From Terriglobia bacterium (GTDB lineage: Bacteria; Acidobacteriota; Terriglobia; Bryobacterales; Bryobacteraceae), in the NCBI GenBank assembly GCA_020073265.1, contig JAIQFN010000001.1:124001-188000 (forward strand): a stretch of 64,000 nt of DNA, in the 5' to 3' direction. The position numbers were made by a program, and so were the translations under genes. Shown here piece after piece: positions 34,828-42,910 of this stretch. Position 1 is the first letter of the stretch. Each line of letters begins with the position of its first letter. Below the pieces are notes generated by a model. That model searched no databases. It worked only from the letters and a program-made list of their open reading frames with translations, and was not told the origin of the DNA.

Positions 34828-37389
34828 ATGCGATTCTCCTGGTCCACGGCATTGAAAATCGCCTGGCGTGAGGCGCGCTCGTCCTCGTTCAAGTTCTTGT
34901 TTGTGGTTCTCGCCGTCGCCGTGGGCATCGGCTCGCTGACCGGCGTGCGCGGATTCAGCCGCGCCTTTCACCAGATGCTTTCCGATCAGGCCCGCACTCT
35001 GATGGCGGCCGACCTTTCCGTTCGCGTCTTCGATCTGCCCACGCCCAACCAGCAGACCGCTCTCGACGACCTGTCTCACCACGAAGTAGAGCGAACCTGG
35101 ATCACCGAAACGTTGACCATGGCGTCGGCGGGCGAATCGAAACCTCCCATGCTGGTTTCCATCAAGGCGGTGGACCCCAAGCTGTATCCGTTCTACGGTG
35201 AAATCCGCCTGGCCCCACCTGCTCCCCTTCGAACCGCTCTTACGGCGGACACCATCGCGGTTTCTGATGACATCCTGCTGCGCCTCGGCGTCAAGATCGG
35301 CGACACGCTGCTGCTCGGCGGTCAACGCTTCCGCATCGTCGGCCAAGTCGCGTATGAACCCGATCGCATGCTGGGAAGCCTGAACGTCGGCCCGCGCATC
35401 ATGATGACGCGCGACGGCCTGGACCGCACCGGACTGATGTTACCCGGCAGCCGCGCAGCCGAGCATTTCCTGTTCCGTCTGGATCCCGGCGCGCCCACCA
35501 TCGAGCAGGTTCGCCAGCAATTGCGGAGCGCCTTCCCCGAGGCCCTGATTGCGGACTATCGCGAGTCCCACCCCATCATCACCGAAAGTTTGAATCGCGC
35601 CACGATGTTCCTCAGCCTGGTGAGTCTGATCACTCTGATCGTCGGCGCCATCGGCGTCGCCACCGCCATCCATGCGCACATCCAGCAGCGCCTGGATTCC
35701 ATCGCCATCATGAAATGCCTGGGCGCGCGCGCTCATCAGTTGATGCGAATTTACGTAATCCAGACCGTCGCGCTCGGATTAGCCGGCGGCTTGCTGGGCG
35801 TCGCGTTCGGATTCATCGTGCAGAAGGCTTTTCCCCAGTTTCTGGCTCGCTACTTCGAGATCCTGCCGTCGGCGCGCTTCGACCTTCTGACAGCCGCGCA
35901 AGGAATCGGCATCGCGATCCTGGCGACGCTGCTCTTCACCCTGCCTCCGCTGTTGGCCATTCGCCGCATCCGTCCCAGCCTGATCCTGCGCCGCGAGATG
36001 TCGGAATCAAAGTCCACTTGGCGCGCGCGCTTGCTCCAGCAACGCGCCTCCATCGTGTCCGGCGCGTTCATCGTGATCGGCTTCGGAGGCATCGCGATGT
36101 CGTTCACCGCCGGCACTCGCGCCGACATGTGGCGCATCGGCGAATATTTCTCGGGCGCCCTGGTGGGTGGCCTGGCGGCGCTGTCCGCCATCGCCTGGCT
36201 GATGCTGCGCGTCCTGCGAAGACTGGGCCGCCGCAACCTTCCGGCCTCCTTGCGGCATGGCATCGCCAACCTGTACCGGCCCGGCAATCACGCTCAGTCC
36301 GCTCTGGTCGCCCTCGGAGTCGGCGTGATGTTCACGCTCACCGTTTATCTGGTGGAGCGCGGCGTCATCACGCAGATGCATCGCACCGCGCCTCCGGGCA
36401 TGCCCAATGTTTTTCTCCTGGATATCGCGCCCAAGGATCGCGACGCCGTGCTCGATCTGGTGAAGCAGCAGAGAGGCCTCGAAGGCGCGCCGGATTTGAT
36501 CGGCACCGTCGCCGCGCGATTGCTCGACGTGGACGGCCGCAACATCGCCAACATGCCGCTCAAAGGGTGGGTCCGCCGCTTCCGCAGCCCGCGATCGGTG
36601 ACTTCCGCGGGTGCGATGACCAACTATGTCGAGGTGGTTCGCGGCAACTGGTGGCGCACCTCCCGGCCGCCGGCCAGCCCCGAAGTGTGCGTTTCCGAGG
36701 AAGCCGCCACGGTGCTCGACATCCAGCCGGGCTCGATGACCCGCTGGTCCATCGGCGGCAAGGAGTTTTCGGCGCGCGTCACCTGCATCCACCGCATCGA
36801 TTCCGTTCACCTGGTAAGCCGCGTCGAATTCATCTTCAGCAACGGCGCCCTGGACGGCTTCCCGCTGATTTACTATGGCAGTCTGCGGGCTGAGACCTCG
36901 GCGGTATCCGGCCTGCAGGATTCGCTCTATCGCCGCTTCCCGACCGTAACCGTCGTCAACCTGGCCGACGTGCTGCAAACGTTTCAGGGCGTAGTCGACC
37001 AGATTGCCACTGTGATCCGATTTATTTCGATGTTTGCGATTCTCGCCGGCGCGATCATTCTCTCGTCGAGCGTGGCCGGCACGCGCTTCCGGCGCATGCG
37101 CGAGGTGGTGATTCTGAAAACGCTGGGCGCCACGCGCTGGCGCGTCAGCCGGATTTTCTCCGTGGAATTCTTGATTCTCGGCGCGGTGGCGGGATTGATG
37201 GGCGCGCTGCTAGCCAACGGATTCGCCAACCTGCTGCTGAAACGCCTGCTGGACGCGCAAGTGTCGTTTCCGATTCTGCCGAGCCTGTACGCCGTAATCG
37301 CCACCGCCCTGATCGCCAACGCCGCCGGATGGATGGCCAGCTTCCGCATCCTCGGCCAGAAGCCGCTCGAGATCCTGCGCGAGGAATAA
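34828..37389 (+). CDS. ABC transporter permease, FtsX/YbbP type
   Basis: 853 residues, about twice the size of a single FtsX unit. It has an N-terminal membrane helix, an extracytoplasmic MacB-like domain, three helices (around residues 255-385), two more near 405-455, a second extracytoplasmic domain and a final three helices (from about 735). The FtsX signatures occur twice: AIMKCLGARAHQLMRIYVIQ and VILKTLGATRWRVSRIFSVE. This duplicated layout is that of YbbP/SalY permeases. Together with the adjacent ATPase it should form an exporter or mechanotransmission complex for hydrophobic or envelope substrates. Confidence 0.92.
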   Translation: MRFSWSTALKIAWREARSSSFKFLFVVLAVAVGIGSLTGVRGFSRAFHQMLSDQARTLMAADLSVRVFDLPTPNQQTALDDLSHHEVERTWITETLTMASAGESKPPMLVSIKAVDPKLYPFYGEIRLAPPAPLRTALTADTIAVSDDILLRLGVKIGDTLLLGGQRFRIVGQVAYEPDRMLGSLNVGPRIMMTRDGLDRTGLMLPGSRAAEHFLFRLDPGAPTIEQVRQQLRSAFPEALIADYRESHPIITESLNRATMFLSLVSLITLIVGAIGVATAIHAHIQQRLDSIAIMKCLGARAHQLMRIYVIQTVALGLAGGLLGVAFGFIVQKAFPQFLARYFEILPSARFDLLTAAQGIGIAILATLLFTLPPLLAIRRIRPSLILRREMSESKSTWRARLLQQRASIVSGAFIVIGFGGIAMSFTAGTRADMWRIGEYFSGALVGGLAALSAIAWLMLRVLRRLGRRNLPASLRHGIANLYRPGNHAQSALVALGVGVMFTLTVYLVERGVITQMHRTAPPGMPNVFLLDIAPKDRDAVLDLVKQQRGLEGAPDLIGTVAARLLDVDGRNIANMPLKGWVRRFRSPRSVTSAGAMTNYVEVVRGNWWRTSRPPASPEVCVSEEAATVLDIQPGSMTRWSIGGKEFSARVTCIHRIDSVHLVSRVEFIFSNGALDGFPLIYYGSLRAETSAVSGLQDSLYRRFPTVTVVNLADVLQTFQGVVDQIATVIRFISMFAILAGAIILSSSVAGTRFRRMREVVILKTLGATRWRVSRIFSVEFLILGAVAGLMGALLANGFANLLLKRLLDAQVSFPILPSLYAVIATALIANAAGWMASFRILGQKPLEILREE

Positions 37390-37392
37390 ACC

Positions 37393-37809
37393 TTACTTGA
37401 TCCCGAGGGCCTTCGAGGCTTTCCGGATATCAGATTGCGGTAGAAATATTACAGCTCCATAACGGCCAGCGCCGGCGCAAACTGCTTCCACCGCGCCGAC
37501 ATTGATTCCCGCCTCGGACAATTTCGCAAGCGTTTCCGCGACTGCACCGGGATGGTCCTGGCCGTTTACGAAAAACGCAGTCTGCTTGCGGGACAGCTTG
37601 AGGCCGGCCTTCTTGGCGGCTTTCAGAAAGCCGGGGCTGGATTGAGGAATCATTTCGAGCTGGGCCTTTCCAGGCTTCGACGGATAGGCCCACAGAGCCG
37701 TCAGATTGACGCCTGAGTCGCGCAGCGCGCCCAATACTCGCGCTCCTTCGCCGACGCGGTTCAAGATCTCGGCCGAATAATGATCCACTTTCGAGATGGT
37801 TGATTTCAT
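37393..37809 (-). CDS. ACT domain protein
   Basis: 138 residues from the ATG at 37809; the upstream ATG at 37830 would overlap the preceding gene. The chain has two ACT-like halves, the second with GQDHPGAVAETLAKLSEAGINVGAVEAVCAG as the effector-binding beta-alpha-beta unit. ACT domains bind amino acids and regulate metabolic enzymes. No catalytic domain is attached, so this is a stand-alone regulatory or sensing protein. It is the last gene of a small minus-strand run with two DinB-fold proteins and a secreted hypothetical. Confidence 0.75.
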   Translation of the reverse strand: MKSTISKVDHYSAEILNRVGEGARVLGALRDSGVNLTALWAYPSKPGKAQLEMIPQSSPGFLKAAKKAGLKLSRKQTAFFVNGQDHPGAVAETLAKLSEAGINVGAVEAVCAGAGRYGAVIFLPQSDIRKASKALGIK

Positions 37810-37817
37810 GGCGGCCA

Positions 37818-38297
37818 CTAATCCTTCCATGCGCCCAGCAAACGGCGCAGCAGCACGATCTGTCCGACGTGATAGGCGTTATGGTCGGCTACCAGGAGAG
37901 CTTCGCGCAGCAGCGTCTGCCCGTCCCCGTGCGGAATGCGGGCGAACAGGTCGCTCTTCTTGTCGGCCACGAGTTTGGCCATGGCGATCAGATCGGCGCG
38001 AAAACTCCGGATGCTGTTGTTCCAGGCGGCCGGGCTGGGCGGCTTCTCGGTTTTCGGCCAGTAGCCTTCCGGCCACTTGGGTGAGACATGTTTCGGATTC
38101 CGGCTGAATTCGAGAATGTCCCACTGCCCGAGGCGCAGGTGTTCGACCAACTGCCAGGCAGTATGGGGAGCGCCCTTGGGCTTCTTGCCCCGGAGATTGG
38201 AAGGAAAATTGGCGACAGCCGCGTCGAAATCGAGGTGGGCGTTCCTGCTGCGCAGCAGATCCAGCAGGTGCTGGCGAAGCGCGTCGGATTCTTTCAT
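37818..38297 (-). CDS. DinB-superfamily protein
   Basis: 159 residues, a four-helix bundle with the DinB metal triad: H53 in QLVEHLRLGQ, and H139 and H143 in ADHNAYHVGQIVLLRRLLG. DinB-fold proteins bind a divalent metal and include thiol-dependent S-transferases, but the partner thiol here is unknown. It is probably cytosolic because no signal is visible. It lies between the secreted hypothetical (15 bp upstream) and the ACT protein (8 bp downstream) on the same strand. Confidence 0.85.
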   Translation of the reverse strand: MKESDALRQHLLDLLRSRNAHLDFDAAVANFPSNLRGKKPKGAPHTAWQLVEHLRLGQWDILEFSRNPKHVSPKWPEGYWPKTEKPPSPAAWNNSIRSFRADLIAMAKLVADKKSDLFARIPHGDGQTLLREALLVADHNAYHVGQIVLLRRLLGAWKD

Positions 38298-38312
38298 CTC
38301 AAGCGCCTCAGC

Positions 38313-39188
38313 TTACTTGGCCGCCGTCTTCGGCTTGGCTTTCGTGGCAGCCTTGCGGGCCGGCCGCTCGTTCTCAAGCGGCTTAGGATTCCAAAAATCC
38401 GGATCGGCGGCCGCAAAATCCTTGGAGACGTAGCTCAGCTTCGGGTTGAGCACGAACAGCAGGGACTGCGAGTTGGCGATGGTGTCGCCCTCCAGTTTCG
38501 TAAAGCGTTTCGCTCCCGAGTCGCCCATGGCCTGGAGCAACGCCTGCGACCGTTCCGCCGCGCCATCCATGGCTTTCAACGACGCGGCCGGTTCGAAAAA
38601 GAGGTAGGTCCCGTTGGGGATCCCCGAAACGACCTGGTAGACCGCCACCGGCTGATCGTAGATCGCCTTTTGTGCGGCGCTGACGGCCATTTTTCCCAGT
38701 TCCGTGAAATCGTCATCGTGCCCGTTCTGGACCCGAAGCATGATCACGTTGAAGTAGCGCGCCTTGGGAAGACTCTGGACCAATTCCTGCCCATGGAAAC
38801 TGATATCGGGCCGGTACACGGCGATCCAGGAAGTGCTGTTGGAACGGAACTCGGCGTCCAATGAGTCGAGCGTCTGGAACTCGGCGGTGTCCAGAGTCGC
38901 CTCCGCCTTCGCGATCGAGTCGAAGCTATCGTGCGATTCCAGGAACCAGGCCTGCGAGGTGCCCGTCAGCGTGGTCATCCCCAGAATGTTGGCCGGGTAG
39001 TTGGCCTTGGCGAACGCCTCCATAAAAGCGCTCTCGGATTTCTCATGCCCCGCGGTTTTGCCTTCCTTGATGTCCTCGCGGAAAATGCGCAGCACTTTGG
39101 GCGGATCGTTGTTCTGCTGCGCGGAGAGTTGCAGGCCGCCGGCGCACAGCAGTCCGGTTGCGAATAATGAAAATAAGTTTCGTAGCAT
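38313..39188 (-). CDS. Secreted hypothetical protein with two ferredoxin-like halves
   Basis: 291 residues. The N-terminus MLRNLFSLFATGLLCAGGLQLSAQ is a signal peptide. The mature protein appears to hold two similar alpha/beta halves (LRIFREDIKEGKTAGHEKSE and FNVIMLRVQNGHDDDFTELGK), each reminiscent of NIPSNAP or antibiotic-monooxygenase folds. The tail KAATKAKPKTAAK is basic and disordered. I do not recognise a named family. TAGAAT/TGTAAT and AGGGGG upstream (39192-39220) look like a normal promoter and ribosome binding site. Confidence 0.7.
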   Translation of the reverse strand: MLRNLFSLFATGLLCAGGLQLSAQQNNDPPKVLRIFREDIKEGKTAGHEKSESAFMEAFAKANYPANILGMTTLTGTSQAWFLESHDSFDSIAKAEATLDTAEFQTLDSLDAEFRSNSTSWIAVYRPDISFHGQELVQSLPKARYFNVIMLRVQNGHDDDFTELGKMAVSAAQKAIYDQPVAVYQVVSGIPNGTYLFFEPAASLKAMDGAAERSQALLQAMGDSGAKRFTKLEGDTIANSQSLLFVLNPKLSYVSKDFAAADPDFWNPKPLENERPARKAATKAKPKTAAK

Positions 39189-39224
39189 GGGTCCCCCTCT
39201 TACGATTACAATTCTACAGCCCCG

Positions 39225-39830
39225 TTAGTTGGGGTATCCGGGAGTGGCTTTGACTTCCGCGATCTGTTTATCGTGCCGGATGGTGTGAAGCGGCACGTAG
39301 ATGAGCCACTGGTAGGCGTTCAGCGTGCCGAAGACCGGGAAGGGATGGTCGGCGGTGTACTCTTTCAATGCAACCTGAGTGTCGGTGGCGAACTTGAGAA
39401 TGGCGGCGCGCTGTTTCTCGAACCGCTGCTTGACCTGGGCGCGCGTGAGTCCCTGCCTGGGCACGATGGGCTCGGGCGCTTGCGCTTTGCCTTGACGGGA
39501 CGGCATGACGCGCACGATGAACTCGGTCTTGCCCTTGGTCTGCTCCTCCCAGGCGGGGTTGGGAGGCGCGGTGACGGCTTTTTGCACGAAGTCGAAAAGC
39601 ATCGCTTCGGCCAGCACGATATGCTCGGCTGTCTCGCCGACCGACCAGCGCTCCGGCGCCGGCTTCCATTTCCACTGCTCGTCGGTGACTCCGTCGATGG
39701 AGGCAAAGAACTCCTTATGCGACTCGTCGAGCCAGTTAAGGACTTTGGTTCGTTCTTCGGCGCTCATATGTGAGTCCGCGGCGCACAGCGGCAAGCAGGA
39801 CAAAAGCGACAGCAGCGTGAGCCACTTCAT
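39225..39830 (-). CDS. Secreted DinB-superfamily protein
   Basis: 201 residues from the ATG at 39830. A signal peptide MKWLTLLSLLSCLPLCAADS leads into a DinB bundle with metal ligands H70 (AEHIVLAEA), H182 and H186 (PLHTIRHDKQ). An inserted basic-proline stretch lies at about 105-128. It is unlike the cytosolic DinB protein at 37818 in having an export signal, which is unusual for this fold though common in Acidobacteriota. It is transcribed away from the toxin-antitoxin locus. Confidence 0.82.
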   Translation of the reverse strand: MKWLTLLSLLSCLPLCAADSHMSAEERTKVLNWLDESHKEFFASIDGVTDEQWKWKPAPERWSVGETAEHIVLAEAMLFDFVQKAVTAPPNPAWEEQTKGKTEFIVRVMPSRQGKAQAPEPIVPRQGLTRAQVKQRFEKQRAAILKFATDTQVALKEYTADHPFPVFGTLNAYQWLIYVPLHTIRHDKQIAEVKATPGYPN

Positions 39831-39878
39831 GATGCCTACCAGCATAGCGCGTGCATCGATGTCCCAGGAGGCTTTAGT

Positions 39879-39895
39879 GATGTATAATATACATC
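39879..39895 (+). promoter_or_regulatory. Palindromic operator overlapping the vapBC promoter
   Basis: A perfect inverted repeat GATGTATA-a-TATACATC (8-bp arms, one central base) that contains the -10 box TATAAT (39883-39888). It ends one base before the antitoxin GTG at 39896. Ribbon-helix-helix antitoxins bind such palindromes, so it is the expected autoregulatory site. There is almost no room for a 5' leader. Confidence 0.7.
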
Positions 39896-40150
39896 GTGAG
39901 GCGGACACAGCTCTATCTCGAGGACGACCTTTTGAAGGTGCTCCGAGTAAAGGCCAAGCAGTCCAGCAGCACCGTATCCGAGCTGGTGCGTAGGGCCGTT
40001 CGAGAGAAGTATCTGGCCAACACATCCGAACGAAAAGAGGCGCTATTGGGTGCCGTCGGACTGTGGAAGGACAGGACCGATCTTCCAGACACGCACAAGT
40101 ATGTTCGGCGGTTGCGGGAAGATAACCGCCTGAAGCGCATCTGGAAATGA
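39896..40150 (+). CDS. Ribbon-helix-helix antitoxin (VapB-type)
   Basis: 84 residues from GTG at 39896. The N-terminal MRRTQLYLEDDLLKVLRVKAKQ is the beta-strand and first helix of an RHH DNA-binding domain, followed by SSSTVSELVRRAVREKY. The C-terminal half is charged and would wrap around the toxin. It overlaps the toxin gene by four bases (ATGA), the usual coupling for such modules. It neutralises the PIN toxin and, with it, represses the palindromic operator. Confidence 0.88.
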   Translation: MRRTQLYLEDDLLKVLRVKAKQSSSTVSELVRRAVREKYLANTSERKEALLGAVGLWKDRTDLPDTHKYVRRLREDNRLKRIWK

Positions 40151-40548
40151 GTGGCATTCTGGTGGATTCCGACGTCCTCATCGATGTCCTGAGGCGGCGG
40201 AAGGAGGACTTGGTACGGAATTGGGTCGAACTTGCCACCGCCGGCGAGCCCTTGTTCTATTCGCCTGTGTCTTTAGCTGAGATTCGCCATGGCATGCGGG
40301 AGCGCGAAAGAGAAGGCATCGAACGGCTATTCGCTGGAATGACTTGCCTTCCTATCGATGAAGAAGCCGGCTCTCTAGCGGGTGACTATCTGCGAGCATT
40401 TCACGCAAGTCACTCCATGGCGCTTGGGGACGCCCTGATCGCCGCGACAGCCTCGGTGCATCGATTAGCGCTGTGGACCCAGAACCACAAGCATTTTCCG
40501 ATGAAGGATGTACGATTCTTTGAACCGACCGAACAACCTGACCTTTAG
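40147..40548 (+). CDS. vapC: PIN-domain toxin (VapC-type)
   Basis: 133 residues. The acidic site of PIN ribonucleases is present: D7 in VDSDVLID, E45 in SLAEIRHGM and D95 in MALGDALIAATA, with T111/N113 of WTQNHKHF near the fourth position. VapC toxins cut tRNA or rRNA and stop translation. It starts in the antitoxin's last codons and is followed by a strong terminator at 40563-40596. No mobile element surrounds the module. Confidence 0.92.
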   Translation: MSGILVDSDVLIDVLRRRKEDLVRNWVELATAGEPLFYSPVSLAEIRHGMREREREGIERLFAGMTCLPIDEEAGSLAGDYLRAFHASHSMALGDALIAATASVHRLALWTQNHKHFPMKDVRFFEPTEQPDL

Positions 40549-40562
40549 TTGCGCCACTAATG

Positions 40563-40596
40563 AAAAAAGCCGCCCGGCGTGAACCGGACGGCTTTT
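40563..40596. terminator. Bidirectional rho-independent terminator
   Basis: A-rich start, then GCCGcCCGG, loop CGTGAA, CCGGaCGGC and a T run. The stem carries A's on one side and T's on the other, so it can work in both directions: after vapC (rightward) and after the convergent radical SAM gene (leftward), which ends at 40625. Confidence 0.85.
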
Positions 40597-40624
40597 CCTT
40601 CTTCCCTCTGGCTGTCGTGTTGGA

Positions 40625-42742
40625 CTAATCTCCGAAAGAGCCGACCTCTTCGCGGGTCTCTTCGGACCCTGCGGCGGCGGCTTTGGTCTGCGGGAGCGGC
40701 GCCAGTTGCACCAGCGCTTCGCCGGGCTGCTCCTTGAGCACATGCTGGCGGTACAGCTTGGCCATGCGCTCGTTTTCCTGCTGCTTCAGCTTTTCATCGC
40801 GGGCCCGCGTCTTTTCCTCGCGCGCGGTCTTGGCGATGCCCAGCTTGTCGAGATCGGTCTGCTTGGCGTGGTGTACGTCCTCGTCGCGCAGCACCAGCGA
40901 GTGCGTCGCGTTCTGCAGTCCCACCTTCTTGCCGCCCGCGAAGATCTCATGTTTGCCGTGCTCGTCGTACCACTTGGTGAGCGTCGCGGTCATGTGCATC
41001 TTCTCGATGATGTTCCGCCAGCCCACGCCGGTGTTGTAGGCGCAGAAGGAAATCTCGCCTTCCTGCGTGGCGTAGGGGATGATGCACTGCTCGGTGCGCC
41101 GGAAATCGTAATTGAACAGGTCCTGGAACCACATTCCGGCCACGAACAGGAAGTTCCAGCGATCCTCGCGGCGCTGCTTGATGTCGGCCAGCGTGCGGTC
41201 GCCGGTCACCTTGCCGTAGGCGCCGGTCTGCGCCTTCCTCGACATGCCGAAGCATTTGTCGAACTTGGCGATCAGGTCGGTGAGCTTGAAGTGCGTGGGC
41301 GAGGTGAACGGATTGTAGTTGCGCAGCAGAGACAGCGTCACGCCGGCCACCGAAAGAAACTTGCCGCGCGCGGCGTCATTGATGCGCGCCACGTCCTTGG
41401 CCAGGCGCTCGGCGTTCAGGAACGCGGTCACCGGCACGGCTTCCTTGGTGTGCTTGTCGCACATCACGGCCATTCCGATACCGCAATTGGGATGGCAGCC
41501 GCAGCTCAACTGGCCCCAACTGGCCTCCGGTCCGTGCACCAGGTCGGCGAAATCCGAGAAGGTGCTCATGAACGAAATGGGGAACCAGTCGCGCACCGGC
41601 TCGCCGATCCCGACTTGATCCTTGACGTCGTGCGCCAGGTGCGAAAGCGTGTAGCGCTGGGCCTTCCGCCGCTCGTCCGTGACGGCTTCGTCGCGGCCGG
41701 TAAACGACACCGGCTGGAAGCTCAGGAACGGGATCTTCTTGGGATTATCGAGCGCGAAGCGCACCACCGCGCCCACTTGCTCGTTGTTGATGCCGTTGAC
41801 GATGGTGATCACCGGCACGATGTCCACGCCGGCCGACCACAGGTTCTCGATGGCGCGCATCTTTACGTCGAACAGATTGCCGACCGCGCGATGCGAGTTG
41901 GCGTCGTTGCCGATGCCGTCGAACTGCAGATAGGCGTAGCGCAGCCCGGCTTCGGCGGCCTGCTTGCAAAACTCGGGACTCTTGGCGAATTCAATTCCGT
42001 TGGTGGCCGCCTGCACGCTGTTGTAGCCCACCTTGCGCGAGTAACGGATTGCGTCCAGGAAGTAGGGCGAAAGCGTCGGCTCGCCGCCGGAGAACTGCAC
42101 CGACATCTGGCGGCGCGGCTTGATGGAAATGGCGTTGTCCAGCAGCGTCTTGATGTCGTCCCAAGTCAGCTCGTGCACGAAGCCCACCTGGTTGGCGTCC
42201 ATGAAGCACGGATCGCACATCATGTTGCAGCGGTTGGTCAGGTCGATGGTCAACACCGAGCCGCGGCCGTGTTTGATGGTGCTGGTGCCGTGGTTGTGCA
42301 GCTTTTCGTCGTTGTGGGCGCGGATGTCGCGGCCGGGGAAAACTTCTTCCAGGTGCTTGAAGAAGTCCGTGTCGATCGCCATCACGTCTTCGAAGAGGCC
42401 GTGCTTGGGGCACTCTTTCACCATGATGATCTGGCCGTCGCGCTCGATGATGGTGGCTTTGATTTCGCCGATTTTTTCGTCCAGCAGGATCTGGTGGGGG
42501 AGCTTGCCGTCGACAATCTGCTGGCGGATCTCCGGAATGCAGCGCGGACACAGCGAATCGGTCTCGCGCGGCCACCCCAGGGGAGGTTTCTGCTTCTGGT
42601 AGCTCTTGAGCAGGGGCTTTTCGGACCAGGCCGGTGTGAACGACGGGTTCTGATTGATTTGGTTGAATTTATCGAACACGACCCAAGCAGCGCCCGCGGC
42701 CACGGTGACGGCTTTTTCGACGTACTTGATGGGCTTGTGCAT
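40625..42742 (-). CDS. Radical SAM enzyme of the MJ0619/Tes-like type, possible membrane-spanning-lipid synthase
   Basis: 705 residues from the ATG at 42742; a longer frame up to 42853 adds residues unlike the family. An N-terminal zinc/iron region has C65/C68 (CPRC) and C111 in KECPKHGLF. The radical SAM cluster motif is CNMMCDPC (C172, C176, C179), followed by SGGEPTLSP. Further cysteines C414, C416, C420 and C428 (SCGCHPNCGIGMAVMC) and C553/C567 (EQCIIPYAT, ISFCAYNTG) suggest extra clusters. This order matches MJ0619-type proteins, which include the archaeal tetraether synthase Tes. Acidobacteriota make membrane-spanning iso-diabolic acid lipids, so a lipid-coupling role is plausible. TATACT near 42773-42768 is a likely -10. 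Confidence 0.72.
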   Translation of the reverse strand: MHKPIKYVEKAVTVAAGAAWVVFDKFNQINQNPSFTPAWSEKPLLKSYQKQKPPLGWPRETDSLCPRCIPEIRQQIVDGKLPHQILLDEKIGEIKATIIERDGQIIMVKECPKHGLFEDVMAIDTDFFKHLEEVFPGRDIRAHNDEKLHNHGTSTIKHGRGSVLTIDLTNRCNMMCDPCFMDANQVGFVHELTWDDIKTLLDNAISIKPRRQMSVQFSGGEPTLSPYFLDAIRYSRKVGYNSVQAATNGIEFAKSPEFCKQAAEAGLRYAYLQFDGIGNDANSHRAVGNLFDVKMRAIENLWSAGVDIVPVITIVNGINNEQVGAVVRFALDNPKKIPFLSFQPVSFTGRDEAVTDERRKAQRYTLSHLAHDVKDQVGIGEPVRDWFPISFMSTFSDFADLVHGPEASWGQLSCGCHPNCGIGMAVMCDKHTKEAVPVTAFLNAERLAKDVARINDAARGKFLSVAGVTLSLLRNYNPFTSPTHFKLTDLIAKFDKCFGMSRKAQTGAYGKVTGDRTLADIKQRREDRWNFLFVAGMWFQDLFNYDFRRTEQCIIPYATQEGEISFCAYNTGVGWRNIIEKMHMTATLTKWYDEHGKHEIFAGGKKVGLQNATHSLVLRDEDVHHAKQTDLDKLGIAKTAREEKTRARDEKLKQQENERMAKLYRQHVLKEQPGEALVQLAPLPQTKAAAAGSEETREEVGSFGD

Positions 42743-42910
42743 AGTATTGGTGAAAGTGGACCTTTCCGAAAAGTATAAGCCACACTGCATTAAGGCGGCT
42801 ACACGAAAGGGTTGAACTGCCCCATTTGGTGCCTCGACGGGGATATCGCCCATTGAACGGGGAGGGCGGAATCGGCGGTCCTCGTTGAAAATGCGGGGTT
42901 TAGTGTCGTT
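42743..42910. other. Intergenic region upstream of the radical SAM gene
   Basis: About 170 bases between the radical SAM start and the end of the antiporter gene. The leftward promoter candidate is TATACT (about 42773-42768) with GGAAAGG downstream of it. Some short reading frames exist but show no protein-like composition. Nothing else is recognised. Confidence 0.4.

Noticed and set aside
39225-40238. Longer DinB frame starting at 40238
   Set aside because: The upstream part runs antisense through vapBC. The ATG at 39830 begins a proper signal peptide.
40706-42778. 690-codon plus-strand frame opposite the radical SAM gene
   Set aside because: All cysteine motifs and family features are on the minus strand; this is a shadow frame.
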